This document shows positions 31,719 to 41,159 of a stretch of DNA of 64,000 nt, piece after piece. Source of the stretch: Marivibrio halodurans (lineage in GTDB: Bacteria; Pseudomonadota; Alphaproteobacteria; UBA8366; Aestuariispiraceae); assembly GCF_017963645.1 (NCBI RefSeq), contig NZ_JAGMWN010000002.1, forward strand, positions 248,001 to 312,000, in the 5' to 3' direction. The first letter of the stretch is position 1; the number at the start of each line of letters is the position of its first letter. The notes under the pieces were generated by a model. It was not told where the DNA came from, ran no database searches, and saw only the letters and a program-made list of their open reading frames with translations. Both the position numbers and the translations under genes were made by a program.

Positions 31719-33011
31719 ATGACCAATGTGGTGGTGATCGGCTCCCAGTGGGGGGACGAAGGCAAGGGCAAGATCGTCGATTGGCTGTCGGAACGCGCGG
31801 ATATCGTCGTGCGTTATCAGGGCGGCCACAATGCCGGCCATACGCTGGTGATCGGCGAGAAGGTCTTCAAGCTGAGCCTGTTGCCGTCGGGCGTCGTGCG
31901 GCCCGGAAAGCTGGGCGTGATCGGCAATGGCGTCGTGGTAGACCCCTGGGCCCTGCTGGAGGAGATGGAGCGTGTGCGCGCCCAGGGCGTCGAGATCGAT
32001 CCGGGAAGCCTGGTGATCGCGGAGAATGCCTCCCTGATCCTGCCGGTTCACCGCGCGCTCGACCGCGCGCGCGAACTGGCGCGCGGCGCCGACAAGATCG
32101 GTACCACGGGCCGCGGCATCGGCCCGGCCTATGAGGATAAGGTCGGCCGGCGCGCCGTGCGCATGTGCGACCTCGCCGATCCGGAGCAACTCCGCCGTCG
32201 GGTGGACGGGCTGCTGGTCCATCACAACGCGCTGCTCAAGGGGTTGGGCGACGAGCCCGTCTCGGCCGAGGCGTTGGTGCGCGAACTGGAGGCCATCGCG
32301 CCGCGCATCCTGCCCTATGCCGGCGTTACCTGGCAGGTGCTGTCGGAGGCGAAGCGCGCGGGCAAGCGCGTGCTTTACGAGGGGGCGCAGGGCGTGATGC
32401 TCGATGTCGATCACGGGACCTATCCCTTCGTCACCTCCTCCAACACCGGCGCGGGTCAGGCCGCGACCGGCAGCGGCAGCGGTCCGAATTCGATCGGCTA
32501 TGTCCTCGGCATCACCAAGGCCTATACGACGCGCGTGGGCAGCGGGCCCTTTCCGACGGAACAGGATAACGAGATCGGCCGAACGCTGGGCGAGCGCGGC
32601 CGGGAATTCGGCACCGTCACGGGCCGCGCGCGACGGTGCGGCTGGTTCGACGCGACATTGGTGCGTCAGGCGATGCGGGTCGGCGGGGTGAACGGCATCG
32701 CGCTCACCAAGCTGGACGTGCTGGATGGCTTGGACGAGATCAGGATCGGCATCGGCTATGATATCGACGGCCGGCGCTATGACCACCTGCCGGCCTCGGA
32801 GGCGCTTCAGGCCCGGGCCGTGCCGGTCTACGAGACCATGGAAGGCTGGAAGGAAAGCACCTACGGCGCGCGCCGCTGGGCCGACCTGCCGGCGACCGCG
32901 ATCAAATATATCCGCCGCATCGAGGAATTGATCGATACGCCCGTCGCCCTGCTTTCCACCAGCCCCGACCGGGACGACACGATCCGCGTGCGCGATCCGT
33001 TCGAGGATTGA
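31719..33011 (+). CDS. purA: Adenylosuccinate synthetase
   Basis: Joins IMP and aspartate with GTP in AMP synthesis. Seen in 430 residues: the N-terminal [16 protein letters not shown] loop (catalytic Asp), [12 protein letters not shown] (catalytic His), [36 protein letters not shown], and [12 protein letters not shown]. The length and start agree with bacterial PurA. It is likely co-transcribed with hisZ, linking purine and histidine synthesis. Confidence 0.97.
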   Translation: MTNVVVIGSQWGDEGKGKIVDWLSERADIVVRYQGGHNAGHTLVIGEKVFKLSLLPSGVVRPGKLGVIGNGVVVDPWALLEEMERVRAQGVEIDPGSLVIAENASLILPVHRALDRARELARGADKIGTTGRGIGPAYEDKVGRRAVRMCDLADPEQLRRRVDGLLVHHNALLKGLGDEPVSAEALVRELEAIAPRILPYAGVTWQVLSEAKRAGKRVLYEGAQGVMLDVDHGTYPFVTSSNTGAGQAATGSGSGPNSIGYVLGITKAYTTRVGSGPFPTEQDNEIGRTLGERGREFGTVTGRARRCGWFDATLVRQAMRVGGVNGIALTKLDVLDGLDEIRIGIGYDIDGRRYDHLPASEALQARAVPVYETMEGWKESTYGARRWADLPATAIKYIRRIEELIDTPVALLSTSPDRDDTIRVRDPFED

Positions 33012-33160
33012 CCGACGGCGGGGCGGACCGTGCGCCAAGCTGGCGTTCGGCTCGAATCGTGATAGCGTTCCGCCACTGGGATGTGCACTGTTGGAGGATA
33101 GGGCCGCCGCGTTCGCGCGTGCGGTGACGGCGGCACGTCGGCTAGGCGGAAAACGGACTG

Positions 33161-35203
33161 ATGGCGCTTAAGGTCAGCGGCGGCAAGGGCGAGGAGGCGG
33201 TCGAACCCGGCGGCCCGCTGCTGGTCAAGGACCGGTTCGAGGTTCATCCCGACCATCCCCTTCCGCATCTCGACAATCCGCCGGCGGTGGCGGTGCGCAC
33301 GACGCATACGCGCGACGGCTCGCGGCAGATCTATGCGCTGGTCTGCGATCCGAAGATGCCGCCCCGGCTCGACATCGTCTCGACCGTGCACCGTGTCGAT
33401 CATCGCAATCTGCAGCGCGTCGTGGATTGGAGCGTTCTCGACTGGCCACAGGAAGGGCGGCGGTGCCCCGTGGTCGTCATGGAACAACCGCAGGGCGACC
33501 GCGTCTTTCCCCAATTGACCGACTGGCGCGCGCCGATGACGGAGGAGGCGGTGACCCGCCTTTTCCTCGCTCCCGTCGTTAGTATTCTGCGCGACATGCA
33601 TGCGCTTGGCGTGCATCACCGCAATATACGCCCCAACAACCTCTATTTCGTGAATAGCGACGACCGGGAGATGTGTCTCGGCGAATGCTTCACGGCGCAG
33701 CCGGGGACCAACCAGACCGCGCTGTTCGAGACCATGGAATGCGGTCTGGCGGCGCCGGCCGGCCGGGGCGAGGGCGGGGCGGAGAACGACCTCTACGCGG
33801 TGGGGGCGACGGCGATCGCGCTTTTGACCGGCAAGGTGCCGATGGCCGAGAAGACCGACGAGGAGGTGATGCTGCGCCGTCTCAATGTCGGATCGTACGC
33901 CGCGCTGGTGCATAACCAGCGTATCTCGCTGACCATGATGGAGCCCTTGCGCGGCCTTCTGAACGACGACCCGAAGGAGCGCTGGACGCTTGAGGATCTG
34001 AGCCTTTGGCTCAATGGCCGTCGTCTCTCGCCCAAGCAGCAGGTGATGCCGACCAAGGCCTCGCGCGCCTACAGCTTCGCCGGGCGGGACTATTTCACCG
34101 CCCGCGAGTTGGCGCATGCGATGCACCGGCATTGGGATTCGGCCGTCATGCCGATCCGGGACGGCAGCCTCGATACCTGGCTTCGCCGGGGGTTGAGCGA
34201 GGACGACCGGGTCGAGGCCGTGAACCAGGCGAAGGGCGGCGTCGGTCAGCATGACGACGACAAGTTGATCGCGCGGGTGCTGATCGCCCTCGATCCGGAA
34301 GGGCCGGTGCGCCTGCGCGATTTCAGCGCGACGATAGAGGGGATCGGCTCCCTGGTCGGCCTGAACGTCCATGATGCCAATGCGCGCACCCTGTTCGCGC
34401 GGGTCAACAGCATGGGGCTCGGCCAATTCTGGCTGGAGCAGCAGCGCAAGGTTGATCCGAACCAACTGCGCTATCTCACTCGAATGGACAAGGCCAAGAT
34501 GGTGATGAACCAGCCCGGCCTCGGTTTCGGGATCGAGCGGGTGGCCTATGAGCTCAACCCGAATCTGCCCTGCCTCTCGCCGCTCTTCGAGCGCGATTAT
34601 ATCGCGACCATAGAGCATCTGCTGCCGGCCTATGAGCGCTTGGCCCAGGCGGTAGAGGCCGGGCGGGTCGATCCCGTGCGCCGGCTGATCGATCGCGATT
34701 CGGCCGCCTATATCGGGGTCAATTACAAGCGCCCGAGTGGTACCGAACTGCGCGATATCGAGCGCGAGGGCGACGACCCCCCGGGGCGGATCGCGCAGAT
34801 CCGGCTGCTCGCCAATATCCAGGACTACATGCACAAGAAGACCGATTTTCCGGCATTGTGCGCGCTCGCCGCGACGATCCTGGAGCCCGCGATAGAGCGG
34901 TTCCAGAGCCGGGAACGGCGCGCGCGGGTACGCGACCGGTTGCGCAAGGCCGCGCGGGGAGGCCGGCTCTCGGCGCTGCTCGACGTCGTGGACGATCAGC
35001 AGGAGGTCGCCAACGACCAGCGTAATTTCGAGTCGGCGGTGCGCAACTATGCCGCCTCGGTCGAGGAGACGATCCAGGTCAAGCGCGACATCAAGAACCG
35101 CTCGCAACTCGCCCACGAGGTCGGCGGGCAACTCGCCAGCACCTTTTCCGCCCTCGGCGCGACCGTCACCGCCCTTATTACCTTCATCGTGTGGTGGTTC
35201 TGA
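33161..35203 (+). CDS. Tail-anchored pseudokinase-like protein
   Basis: A 680-residue protein with a Ser/Thr-kinase-like region (about 20-290) and a long unknown region. The catalytic-loop equivalent reads HRNIRPNN (residues 153-160) where kinases have HRDxxxxN, and the DFG place reads LGE (173-175), so two acidic residues needed for catalysis are replaced. The lobe-C helix END(L)YAVGATAIALLTGKVP is kept. Residues 290-620 match nothing I know. A hydrophobic C-terminus (about 657-680, ending FIVWWF) would anchor it in the inner membrane with the bulk in the cytoplasm. It overlaps the next membrane-protein gene (TGATG) and is probably its partner. Confidence 0.75.
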   Translation: MALKVSGGKGEEAVEPGGPLLVKDRFEVHPDHPLPHLDNPPAVAVRTTHTRDGSRQIYALVCDPKMPPRLDIVSTVHRVDHRNLQRVVDWSVLDWPQEGRRCPVVVMEQPQGDRVFPQLTDWRAPMTEEAVTRLFLAPVVSILRDMHALGVHHRNIRPNNLYFVNSDDREMCLGECFTAQPGTNQTALFETMECGLAAPAGRGEGGAENDLYAVGATAIALLTGKVPMAEKTDEEVMLRRLNVGSYAALVHNQRISLTMMEPLRGLLNDDPKERWTLEDLSLWLNGRRLSPKQQVMPTKASRAYSFAGRDYFTARELAHAMHRHWDSAVMPIRDGSLDTWLRRGLSEDDRVEAVNQAKGGVGQHDDDKLIARVLIALDPEGPVRLRDFSATIEGIGSLVGLNVHDANARTLFARVNSMGLGQFWLEQQRKVDPNQLRYLTRMDKAKMVMNQPGLGFGIERVAYELNPNLPCLSPLFERDYIATIEHLLPAYERLAQAVEAGRVDPVRRLIDRDSAAYIGVNYKRPSGTELRDIEREGDDPPGRIAQIRLLANIQDYMHKKTDFPALCALAATILEPAIERFQSRERRARVRDRLRKAARGGRLSALLDVVDDQQEVANDQRNFESAVRNYAASVEETIQVKRDIKNRSQLAHEVGGQLASTFSALGATVTALITFIVWWF

Positions 35204-35946
35204 TGGCCAAGCCGGCGACGAAGGCCAGGAAGGGCGCCAAGGGGGGGCGGAACAAGGGAGGCCGGAACAAGGAGGGTCAGAAGACGCTCGGCGCCGGGAA
35301 GCGTTTCCTCGCGCTCTTCATCGCCATCATTCTGGTGACCTTGTTCTTCGACAGCATGATCCTGCTTGCGGCCGGCATGATCCCGACGGGGGTCGCCTAT
35401 CTGACCGACCGGGGCCCGCGCAAGCATGCCACGCGCACCGTCGCCTGGATGAATCTTGCCGGCTGTCTCATCGTGATCCTTGATCTGTGGGGCGGCGGCG
35501 GGTCGTTGGATCATGCGATCAGGCTGCTGATGGACCCGCTTAACTGGGTGCTGATGTTCGGGTTCGCGGGTATCGGGTGGGTGATCTATTTCACGCTGCC
35601 GCCGATCGTCTCCGGCTATCTCGCGCTTTCCCAGGAGATGCAGTTGAAGGATCTGGCCAAGCGTCAGAAGGCCCTGGAGAAGGAATGGGGCAGTGACGTG
35701 CGCAAGAACGCGCCTCTCGACCGGCTCGACATGATCGAGGAGGAGATCGCGGAGGCGGAGCGCCGCGCCAAGGCCCCCAAGGCATCCGGTGGAGAGGCGA
35801 CCGATTCCGAAACGGCGGACTCGGAGGAGTCGATGGGGGTCGAGGCGGGCGAGGATCTCACCGACACGCCGGCCGGCCGGCCGGTCGCCGGCCGGCATGG
35901 AGTCGCTTCCGGACAGTCCGGCCGCACGCCGGCAAAGGCGGGGTGA
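35203..35946 (+). CDS. Membrane protein, partner of the pseudokinase
   Basis: A 247-residue protein with a Lys/Gly-rich N-terminus (1-30), three or four hydrophobic segments (about 34-65, 80-98, 118-145), a cytoplasmic helical stretch rich in Lys and Glu that may form a short coiled coil (about 148-190), and a disordered acidic tail. I do not recognise the family. The ATG at 35203 overlaps the pseudokinase stop (TGATG), which indicates tight coupling and a joint complex at the membrane. It converges with rpoH at 13 bases. Confidence 0.75.
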   Translation: MAKPATKARKGAKGGRNKGGRNKEGQKTLGAGKRFLALFIAIILVTLFFDSMILLAAGMIPTGVAYLTDRGPRKHATRTVAWMNLAGCLIVILDLWGGGGSLDHAIRLLMDPLNWVLMFGFAGIGWVIYFTLPPIVSGYLALSQEMQLKDLAKRQKALEKEWGSDVRKNAPLDRLDMIEEEIAEAERRAKAPKASGGEATDSETADSEESMGVEAGEDLTDTPAGRPVAGRHGVASGQSGRTPAKAG

Positions 35947-35958
35947 GGCGCCGGTGGT

Positions 35959-36849
35959 CTACGCGCTCTGCAGGCGGCGCTCGAGGGCGAGGTTCTTCAT
36001 CGCCTTCTGAAGCTTCTCGAAGGCACGTACCTCGATCTGGCGCACGCGCTCGCGGCTGATATCGTATTCCTGGCTGAGTTCCTCGAGCGTCTTCGGCTCG
36101 TCCTGCAGTCGACGCTCGGTCAGGATGCGGCGTTCCCGGTCATTCAGGGTCTTCATCGCCTCCTCCAGCATCTCGCGCCGGATCGACAGTTCCTCGGTAT
36201 TGGCGATCATGGTTTCGTGGCTTTCGGAATCATCCTCCAGCCAATCCTGCCATTCGCCCTCGCCATCGGCGCGCAGGGGGGCGTTCAGCGAGTTGTCGCC
36301 ACCGGCCAGCCGGCGGTTCATGGACACGACATCCTGTTCGGGGACGTCGAGCTCCTCCGAAATCTGCTTCACGTTCTCGGGCGAGAGGTCACCTTCCTCG
36401 AAGGCCTGAAGGCGGCCCTTGATCTTGCGCAGATTGAAGAACAGCTTCTTCTGCGCCGCCGTGGTGCCCATCTTCACCAGCGACCAGGAGTGCAGGATAT
36501 ATTCCTGAATCGCCGCGCGGATCCACCACATGGCATAGGTGGCCAACCGGAAGCCACGGTCGGGGTCGAAGCGCTTGACCGCCTGCATCATCCCGACATT
36601 GCCTTCGGAAATCAGTTCCGCCACCGGCAAGCCGTAGCCGCGATAGCCCATCGCGATCTTGGCGACGAGACGCAGATGCGAGGTCACGAGTTGATGCGCG
36701 GCCCCACGGTCGTCATGCTCGCGCCACCGCTTGGCGAGCATGTATTCCTCGTTCTGTTCGAGCATCGGGAATTTCCGAATCTCATCCAGATAGCGCTGAA
36801 GATTGCCTTCCGGCGTCAGCGTCGGGATGTTCCTGTCGGCATTGCTCAT
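35959..36849 (-). CDS. rpoH: RNA polymerase heat-shock sigma factor (sigma-32)
   Basis: Directs transcription of heat-shock genes. Seen in 296 residues: region 1.2/2 (AHQLVTSHLRLVAKIAMGYRGYG, ISEGNVGMMQAVKRFDPDRGFRLATYAMWWIRAAIQEYIL), the RpoH box region QKKLFFNLRK, and region 4 (LNDRERRILTERRL, LEELSQEYDISRERVRQIE). The family start MSNADRNIPTL is at 36849. A candidate promoter lies about 65-90 bases upstream. Confidence 0.96.
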   Translation of the reverse strand: MSNADRNIPTLTPEGNLQRYLDEIRKFPMLEQNEEYMLAKRWREHDDRGAAHQLVTSHLRLVAKIAMGYRGYGLPVAELISEGNVGMMQAVKRFDPDRGFRLATYAMWWIRAAIQEYILHSWSLVKMGTTAAQKKLFFNLRKIKGRLQAFEEGDLSPENVKQISEELDVPEQDVVSMNRRLAGGDNSLNAPLRADGEGEWQDWLEDDSESHETMIANTEELSIRREMLEEAMKTLNDRERRILTERRLQDEPKTLEELSQEYDISRERVRQIEVRAFEKLQKAMKNLALERRLQSA

Positions 36850-36912
36850 CGGATGCGGTCTCTCCCCGAAGCGAAAGGCGCGCACCCCGAATAGGGCGCG
36901 CGTTATGCTGGA

Positions 36913-36941
36913 TAAATGTGCGCGCAAACCCCGATTTTCAA
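36913..36941 (-). promoter_or_regulatory. Candidate rpoH promoter
   Basis: On the minus strand TTGAAA (36941-36936), 17 bases, then CATTTA (36918-36913). The -35 is good, the -10 weak. The flanking AACCCC/GGGGTT arms around the -35 form a 6-bp inverted repeat. It could be read by sigma-70 or by RpoH itself; the sequence does not decide. Confidence 0.35.
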
Positions 36942-36996
36942 GGGGTTCATGTCTCCACGCGCTGGGATGGCGCGCACGGGCGCTGATGGATTCGCG

Positions 36997-38100
36997 CTAT
37001 ACCGTGGGCGCTTCCAATGCCTCGATCAGCGCCGCCATGTCGCCCGGCAAGGGGCATTCGAAAGTCATGCGTCGACCGTCCTCGGGATGGTCGAAGGAAA
37101 GCTCCGCGGCATGCAGCGCCTGGCGCGCGAAGGTCTCGGCCGCGTCTCGTCCCCGGGGCGATAGGCGGCCGCGTCGCGCCGTGGTCGCCCGGCCATAGAC
37201 GGGGTCGCCGATCAAGGGATGGCCGATATGCGTCAAGTGGACGCGGATCTGATGGGTGCGGCCGGTCTCCAGCCGGCAGGCGATCCGGCTGGCGCCGAGG
37301 CCCAGACGTTTCTCGACCCGGTAATGAGTGACGGCCCGCTTTCCGCCTCCGCTCACGACGGCCATGCGCTTGCGCTCGCGCGGGTCGCGGCCGATCGGGG
37401 CGTCGATCGTGCCTTCCGACGGGCTTGGCGTGCCCCAGCAGACGGCGATATAACGGCGTCCGGCGCTATGTTCGGCGAATTGGCGGCTCAGTTCCGCATG
37501 GGCGCGGTCCGTCTTGGCGCAGACGATGAGGCCGCTCGTCTCCTTGTCGAGCCGGTGGACGATCCCCGGCCGCGCCACCCCGCCGATACCGGAGAGCGTG
37601 TCCGCGCAATGGGCAAGCAGCGCGTTGACCAATGTCCCGTCCGGACTGCCCGGCGCCGGATGCACGGCCAACCCAGCCGGCTTGTCGATCACGATCAGGT
37701 TGTCATCCTCATGCAGGATGGTGAGCGCGATGGCTTGCGGGCGCGGGGTCGCGGGTTCCGGCGGGGGCACGTCGATCGTGATTCGCGCCCCGGGTTTGAC
37801 CGGGGTTTTCGGCTCCTTTACGGTTTCGCCATTGATCGTGACCATGCCGTCGAGCATCAAGGCCTTGATCCGACTCCGAGACATTTCAGGCAGGGCATCG
37901 GCCAGCCATCGGTCGCATCGCGTACCGTCGGTCCCCGGAGCGGGGCCTATGGCGGTCCCCGGGGCGGTCCCTGGGGCGGCGACCCCGGTGCTGGCCGCGG
38001 CGCCGACCGTCAATGCGATCCGTTCGACGGGGAGGGGCGGGTCGTCCGCGTCGGCATGGTCCGTGTCGGCATGGTCTGTGTTCATGGAGGTTCCGTTCAT
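36997..38100 (-). CDS. rluD: Ribosomal large-subunit pseudouridine synthase, RluD family
   Basis: Makes pseudouridine in 23S rRNA. Seen in 367 residues: an S4-like N-terminal RNA-binding domain (RCDRWLADALPEMSRSRIKALMLDG), then the RluA-type catalytic domain with Asp in GIVHRLDKETSGLIVCAKT, YRVEKRLG, and LETGRTHQIRVHLTHIGHPLIGDPVYG. The first about 60 residues are low complexity, with His-Ala-Asp and Pro-Gly-Thr repeats, and are unlike the usual family N-terminus. Starts at 38100 or 38085 are both possible. It is divergent from the DUF6476 gene. Confidence 0.92.
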   Translation of the reverse strand: MNGTSMNTDHADTDHADADDPPLPVERIALTVGAAASTGVAAPGTAPGTAIGPAPGTDGTRCDRWLADALPEMSRSRIKALMLDGMVTINGETVKEPKTPVKPGARITIDVPPPEPATPRPQAIALTILHEDDNLIVIDKPAGLAVHPAPGSPDGTLVNALLAHCADTLSGIGGVARPGIVHRLDKETSGLIVCAKTDRAHAELSRQFAEHSAGRRYIAVCWGTPSPSEGTIDAPIGRDPRERKRMAVVSGGGKRAVTHYRVEKRLGLGASRIACRLETGRTHQIRVHLTHIGHPLIGDPVYGRATTARRGRLSPRGRDAAETFARQALHAAELSFDHPEDGRRMTFECPLPGDMAALIEALEAPTV

Positions 38101-38172
38101 GTCCGGCACTGGGCGCCTCGCCGTGCGTGCCGCTGGGCTCGCCGCTGGGCTCGCCATCGAGGAAGGGGAACA

Positions 38173-38469
38173 ATGCAGGCGTTGAAGGCCCTGGTTATCG
38201 GCATGGGCGTCCTGCTCATCCTGGGTGTTGTCGGCTTGGTCTACGCGATCGTGACGGATGCGGGCAAGAAGGTTGCCCCGTTGGCCGGCGCGGGGACCCC
38301 GATGCGGGTGGAACTTCCGGCCGGATCGGCGGTGAAGGGGATTCATCCGGATGGGGACCGACTCTATCTCCATCTGGAAACCGGATCGGGTACGCGTATC
38401 CTGATTTTGGATAGTGCCACCGGTCGTGATCTGGGCAGCATCGATCTGGTGCCCGGCGGTGTTGAATAG
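38173..38469 (+). CDS. DUF6476 family small membrane protein
   Basis: A 98-residue protein with one N-terminal membrane segment (ALVIGMGVLLILGVVGLVYAIV) and a short periplasmic beta-rich part ending in DLVPGG. This matches the DUF6476 family seen next to rluD in alphaproteobacteria, which has no known function. The ATG at 38173 follows a strong AGGAAGGGG. It precedes the threonine aldolase gene by 10 bases. Confidence 0.8.
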   Translation: MQALKALVIGMGVLLILGVVGLVYAIVTDAGKKVAPLAGAGTPMRVELPAGSAVKGIHPDGDRLYLHLETGSGTRILILDSATGRDLGSIDLVPGGVE

Positions 38470-38479
38470 GGCGAGGGAC

Positions 38480-39526
38480 ATGAATTTCTGCTCCGACAAC
38501 GTGACCGGCGCGGCACCGGAGATTCTGGCGCATCTGAGCGCGGTCAACGCCGAGCCCATGATGCCCTATGGCGAGGACCCGGTGACCGCGCGGGTGGATG
38601 CCGCGCTGGCCGCCGTCTTCGAACGCGCGCCGGGGACGATGGCGAGCTTTCCGGTCGCGACCGGAACGGCCGCCAACGCGCTGTGCCTCTCCGCCGTGGT
38701 GCCGCCCTATGGCGCGGTGCTGTGCCATCGAGACGCGCATATCAATGTGGATGAGTGCGGCGCGCCGGAGCACTTCACCGGCGGGGCGAAGCTGATCCCG
38801 CTCGACGGCGCGGCGGCCAAACTGACGCCGGAGACGGTGGCCGAGGCGCTGGCCGCCGGATGGACGGGCGTCGTCCATCACGCGCAGCCGGCGTGCCTGT
38901 CGATCACCCAGGCGACGGAGGCCGGCGCCGTCTACACCCCGGACGAGGTGGCGGCGCTGGTCGATGTCGCGCATGCCCATGGGCTGATGGTTCATATGGA
39001 CGGTGCGCGCTTCGCCAACGCCCTGGTCGCCGTGGGCTGCGCCGCCGCCGACATGACCTGGCGGGCGGGGGTCGATCTGATGAGTTTCGGGGCCACCAAG
39101 AACGGTGCCCTGGCGGCGGAGGCGGCCATTTTCTTCCGGCCGGAACTGGCGGAGAGCATCGCCTTCCGGCGCAAGCGGGCGGGTCATCTCTTCTCCAAGA
39201 TGCGTTTCCTCTCCGCCCAGTTGGAGGCCTATCTGGCCGGGGACCTGTGGCTGCGCAATGCGCGGCATGCCAACGCCATGGCCGCGCGTCTGGCCTCCGG
39301 GCTGGTCGACGTGCCGGGCGTATCGCTCGCCGATCAGGTGGCGGCGAACGAGTTGTTCGTGCATTTGCCGGATGGTTTGGCGGCGCATCTGCGGGCGCGG
39401 GGCTTCGCCTTCTATCCCTGGACGGCGGGTGGGGCCGACTGCTACCGCTTCGTTACGGCATGGTGCACCGCCCCGGCGGACGTGGACCTATTGATCGAGA
39501 CGGCGCGCGGCTCGGCTGCTGCTTGA
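38480..39526 (+). CDS. ltaE: Low-specificity L-threonine aldolase
   Basis: A PLP enzyme that cleaves threonine or allo-threonine to glycine and acetaldehyde. Seen in 348 residues: FCSDNVTGAAPEIL, PVATGTAANALCLSAV, CHRDAHINVDECGAPE, VHMDGARFANAL, and the PLP Lys in DLMSFGATKNGALAAEA. It resembles the beta-eliminating lyase branch typical of alphaproteobacteria. The GAGGGAC ribosome site precedes the ATG. It is in line with the DUF6476 and PAS genes. Confidence 0.92.
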   Translation: MNFCSDNVTGAAPEILAHLSAVNAEPMMPYGEDPVTARVDAALAAVFERAPGTMASFPVATGTAANALCLSAVVPPYGAVLCHRDAHINVDECGAPEHFTGGAKLIPLDGAAAKLTPETVAEALAAGWTGVVHHAQPACLSITQATEAGAVYTPDEVAALVDVAHAHGLMVHMDGARFANALVAVGCAAADMTWRAGVDLMSFGATKNGALAAEAAIFFRPELAESIAFRRKRAGHLFSKMRFLSAQLEAYLAGDLWLRNARHANAMAARLASGLVDVPGVSLADQVAANELFVHLPDGLAAHLRARGFAFYPWTAGGADCYRFVTAWCTAPADVDLLIETARGSAAA

Positions 39527-39559
39527 GAGGGCACGGTCTTCGAGGCGGGTGGTTCGGAC

Positions 39560-40183
39560 ATGGCCGGCGTGGCCGATCTGGAGCATTCGGAGTACGAGGA
39601 GAAACCGTTGGGCGCGATCGAGAGCGAAAGCTTTGGTGGCCTGGCGCTCGACCATGTGCGCGGAGAGGAATTGCGGCGTTTCGCGGCCAATTGGGTCGCG
39701 GTGCGCGGTGGCCGGCTCATGCCGATGCGGCGGGATTTCGATCCGATGGCGGTGCCGCGCTTGCTAGGGCGGCTCTGGCTTTGCGATTTCCTGCCGGCGG
39801 AACGGCGTTTCATCTATCGATTGGCCGGGGAGGACATCAACGATGTCTATGGCCGCTCACTCAAGGGCCTCGATCTGGAACAGGTGATCACGGCCGGCTC
39901 CTATGCCAATATCCATCGGCGGTTGCTCGCCACGGTCGAGACCCCGGGTATCGTCCATGTGATCGGTCGGATCTATATCGACAGCGATCGTCTCCTGGTG
40001 GGGGAACGGCTGATCCTGCCGCTCGCGAACGAGGCGGGGGAAGCCCGTTTCGTGCTCGGCGCGACGGTGGTCGAGGGTGATTGGGAATGGGACGAACGCG
40101 CGACCGTCGGCGCGCCCAGCCACTATGTCGCGACCCTCACACCACTCGACGGCGGGTCCGCCAAGCCTCTGCCGGGGGCCTGA
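39560..40183 (+). CDS. PAS domain protein (PAS_5 type)
   Basis: A 207-residue protein with one PAS domain of the type common in alphaproteobacteria (about 30-170). Seen: the early helix ELRRFAANWVAVRGGRLMPMRRDFDP, the strand LWLCDFLPAERRFIYRLAGEDINDVYGRSLKG, and the end GERLILPL. No output domain, helix-turn-helix or kinase is attached, so it may act as a one-domain sensor or binding protein. It begins 33 bases after ltaE and ends 160 bases before tRNA-Glu. Confidence 0.82.
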   Translation: MAGVADLEHSEYEEKPLGAIESESFGGLALDHVRGEELRRFAANWVAVRGGRLMPMRRDFDPMAVPRLLGRLWLCDFLPAERRFIYRLAGEDINDVYGRSLKGLDLEQVITAGSYANIHRRLLATVETPGIVHVIGRIYIDSDRLLVGERLILPLANEAGEARFVLGATVVEGDWEWDERATVGAPSHYVATLTPLDGGSAKPLPGA

Positions 40184-40343
40184 GGCGGACTGAAGGAGGG
40201 CTGGCGCCCACCGGACCCGTTCTCCCTGGGGGGAGGGGGCGACCGTGCCGCGTATCATTTGGCTTGATCACAGCCCGGCGATCCGTTAGAACCCGCGCCG
40301 TCCCCGGAGGCGGCATGGTCCGCCCGATGGAACAACCGGCCAA

Positions 40344-40419
40344 GCTCCCTTCGTCTAGTGGCCTAGGACGCCGCCCTCTCACGGCGGAAACAGGGGTTCG
40401 AGTCCCCTAGGGAGCGCCA
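40344..40419 (+). tRNA. tRNA-Glu (CTC)
   Basis: A complete cloverleaf: acceptor stem GCTCCCT/AGGGAGC, anticodon stem CCGCC/GGCGG around loop CTCTCAC (anticodon CTC), T-arm CAGGGGTTCGAGTCCCCT, discriminator G and encoded CCA (40417-40419). Its last 14 bases (40406-40419) recur at 45836-45849, the other side of the genomic island. Confidence 0.97.
40406..40419. repeat. Attachment site at the tRNA-Glu 3' end
   Basis: CCTAGGGAGCGCCA, the T-arm/acceptor end of tRNA-Glu plus CCA. Identical to 45836-45849 over 14 bases, with mismatches on both sides of the match. Confidence 0.88.
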
Positions 40420-40500
40420 GCGCCTTTCCAAGCGCTTGATATCCCAAAAACCCCATATTACGGGGCATTGCGGCTTTCGCGGTGCTACAAAGCACGCTTT

Positions 40501-41159
40501 ATGCGTGGTCTCACCAAACGAGGAAATACCTTCTGGTTCCGTCGTGGCGTCCCGCCCGGTCTGCGCGCGTCGATTGGTGCGCGTGAGATCACTCAACCGC
40601 TCAAGACAACTGACAAGAAGGTCGCGGAGCGGTGCTGTGCCGAAGCCTGGCTCGCGTCGGAGGAAAGGCTTGATGAAGCGCGCCTGGCGGCCAAGCGATC
40701 CGCGATCGGACAGGAGGATGAGCTTCTCGAGGATTGGTTGATGGGTCATGTCTCTCGGTGGTGGGAAGAGCACATAGGAACATTCGATCCTGACCACGGA
40801 TCCCCAGAAGTTCGAGGACACGACTGAGGCGCACGCCGCGCGCTATAAATTCTCCGACCAGCACCTTCAGCAGTTTCGTGAAATCTGCCAAGAAGAACAC
40901 TTTGGTCAGTTCGGTTGCTACCCAGGCGAACCATTATCCGCACGGGACCGTCCTCGTTCTCCACAGCAATCTCGAGACTCGTTGGGACATGTGGCCCAGT
41001 ACATCGGCGAGACGAACAGCCAGACGGAGCCGCGACTGAGCGAGCTGCTCGAGCGGTACGTGCTCGCGAAAGAGACAGATGGCGGTACACTCACTGAATG
41101 GCGCCGAGCATTCAGGTTGCTCATCGACATTATCGGCGATCTCAAACCATCAGAAATTA
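40501..41159 (+). pseudogene. Tyrosine-type site-specific integrase, remnant
   Basis: The first part (40501-40827) reads MRGLTKRGNTFWFRRGVPPGLR...REITQPLKTTDKKVAE, the N-terminal arm-binding (DUF6538-like) domain of tRNA-targeting phage integrases. Near 40800 the sequence shifts by one base and continues in another frame (QKFEDTTEAHAARYKFSDQ..., then LSELLERYVLAKETDGGTLTEWRRAFRLLIDIIGDL), which is the core-binding SAM-like domain. An IS element cuts it at 41159. The catalytic domain with R-H-R-Y is missing on the other side, so it is dead. It explains the island's insertion in tRNA-Glu. Confidence 0.85.

Noticed and set aside
32861-35131. Long open frame antisense to the pseudokinase gene
   Set aside because: No motif or ribosome site; the plus-strand frame has kinase-like motifs and coupling to the next gene.
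35860-35900. GGCCGG-rich repeats at the end of the membrane-partner gene
   Set aside because: Short GC repeats within coding sequence for a Pro/Gly/Arg tail; no sign of a mobile or regulatory element.
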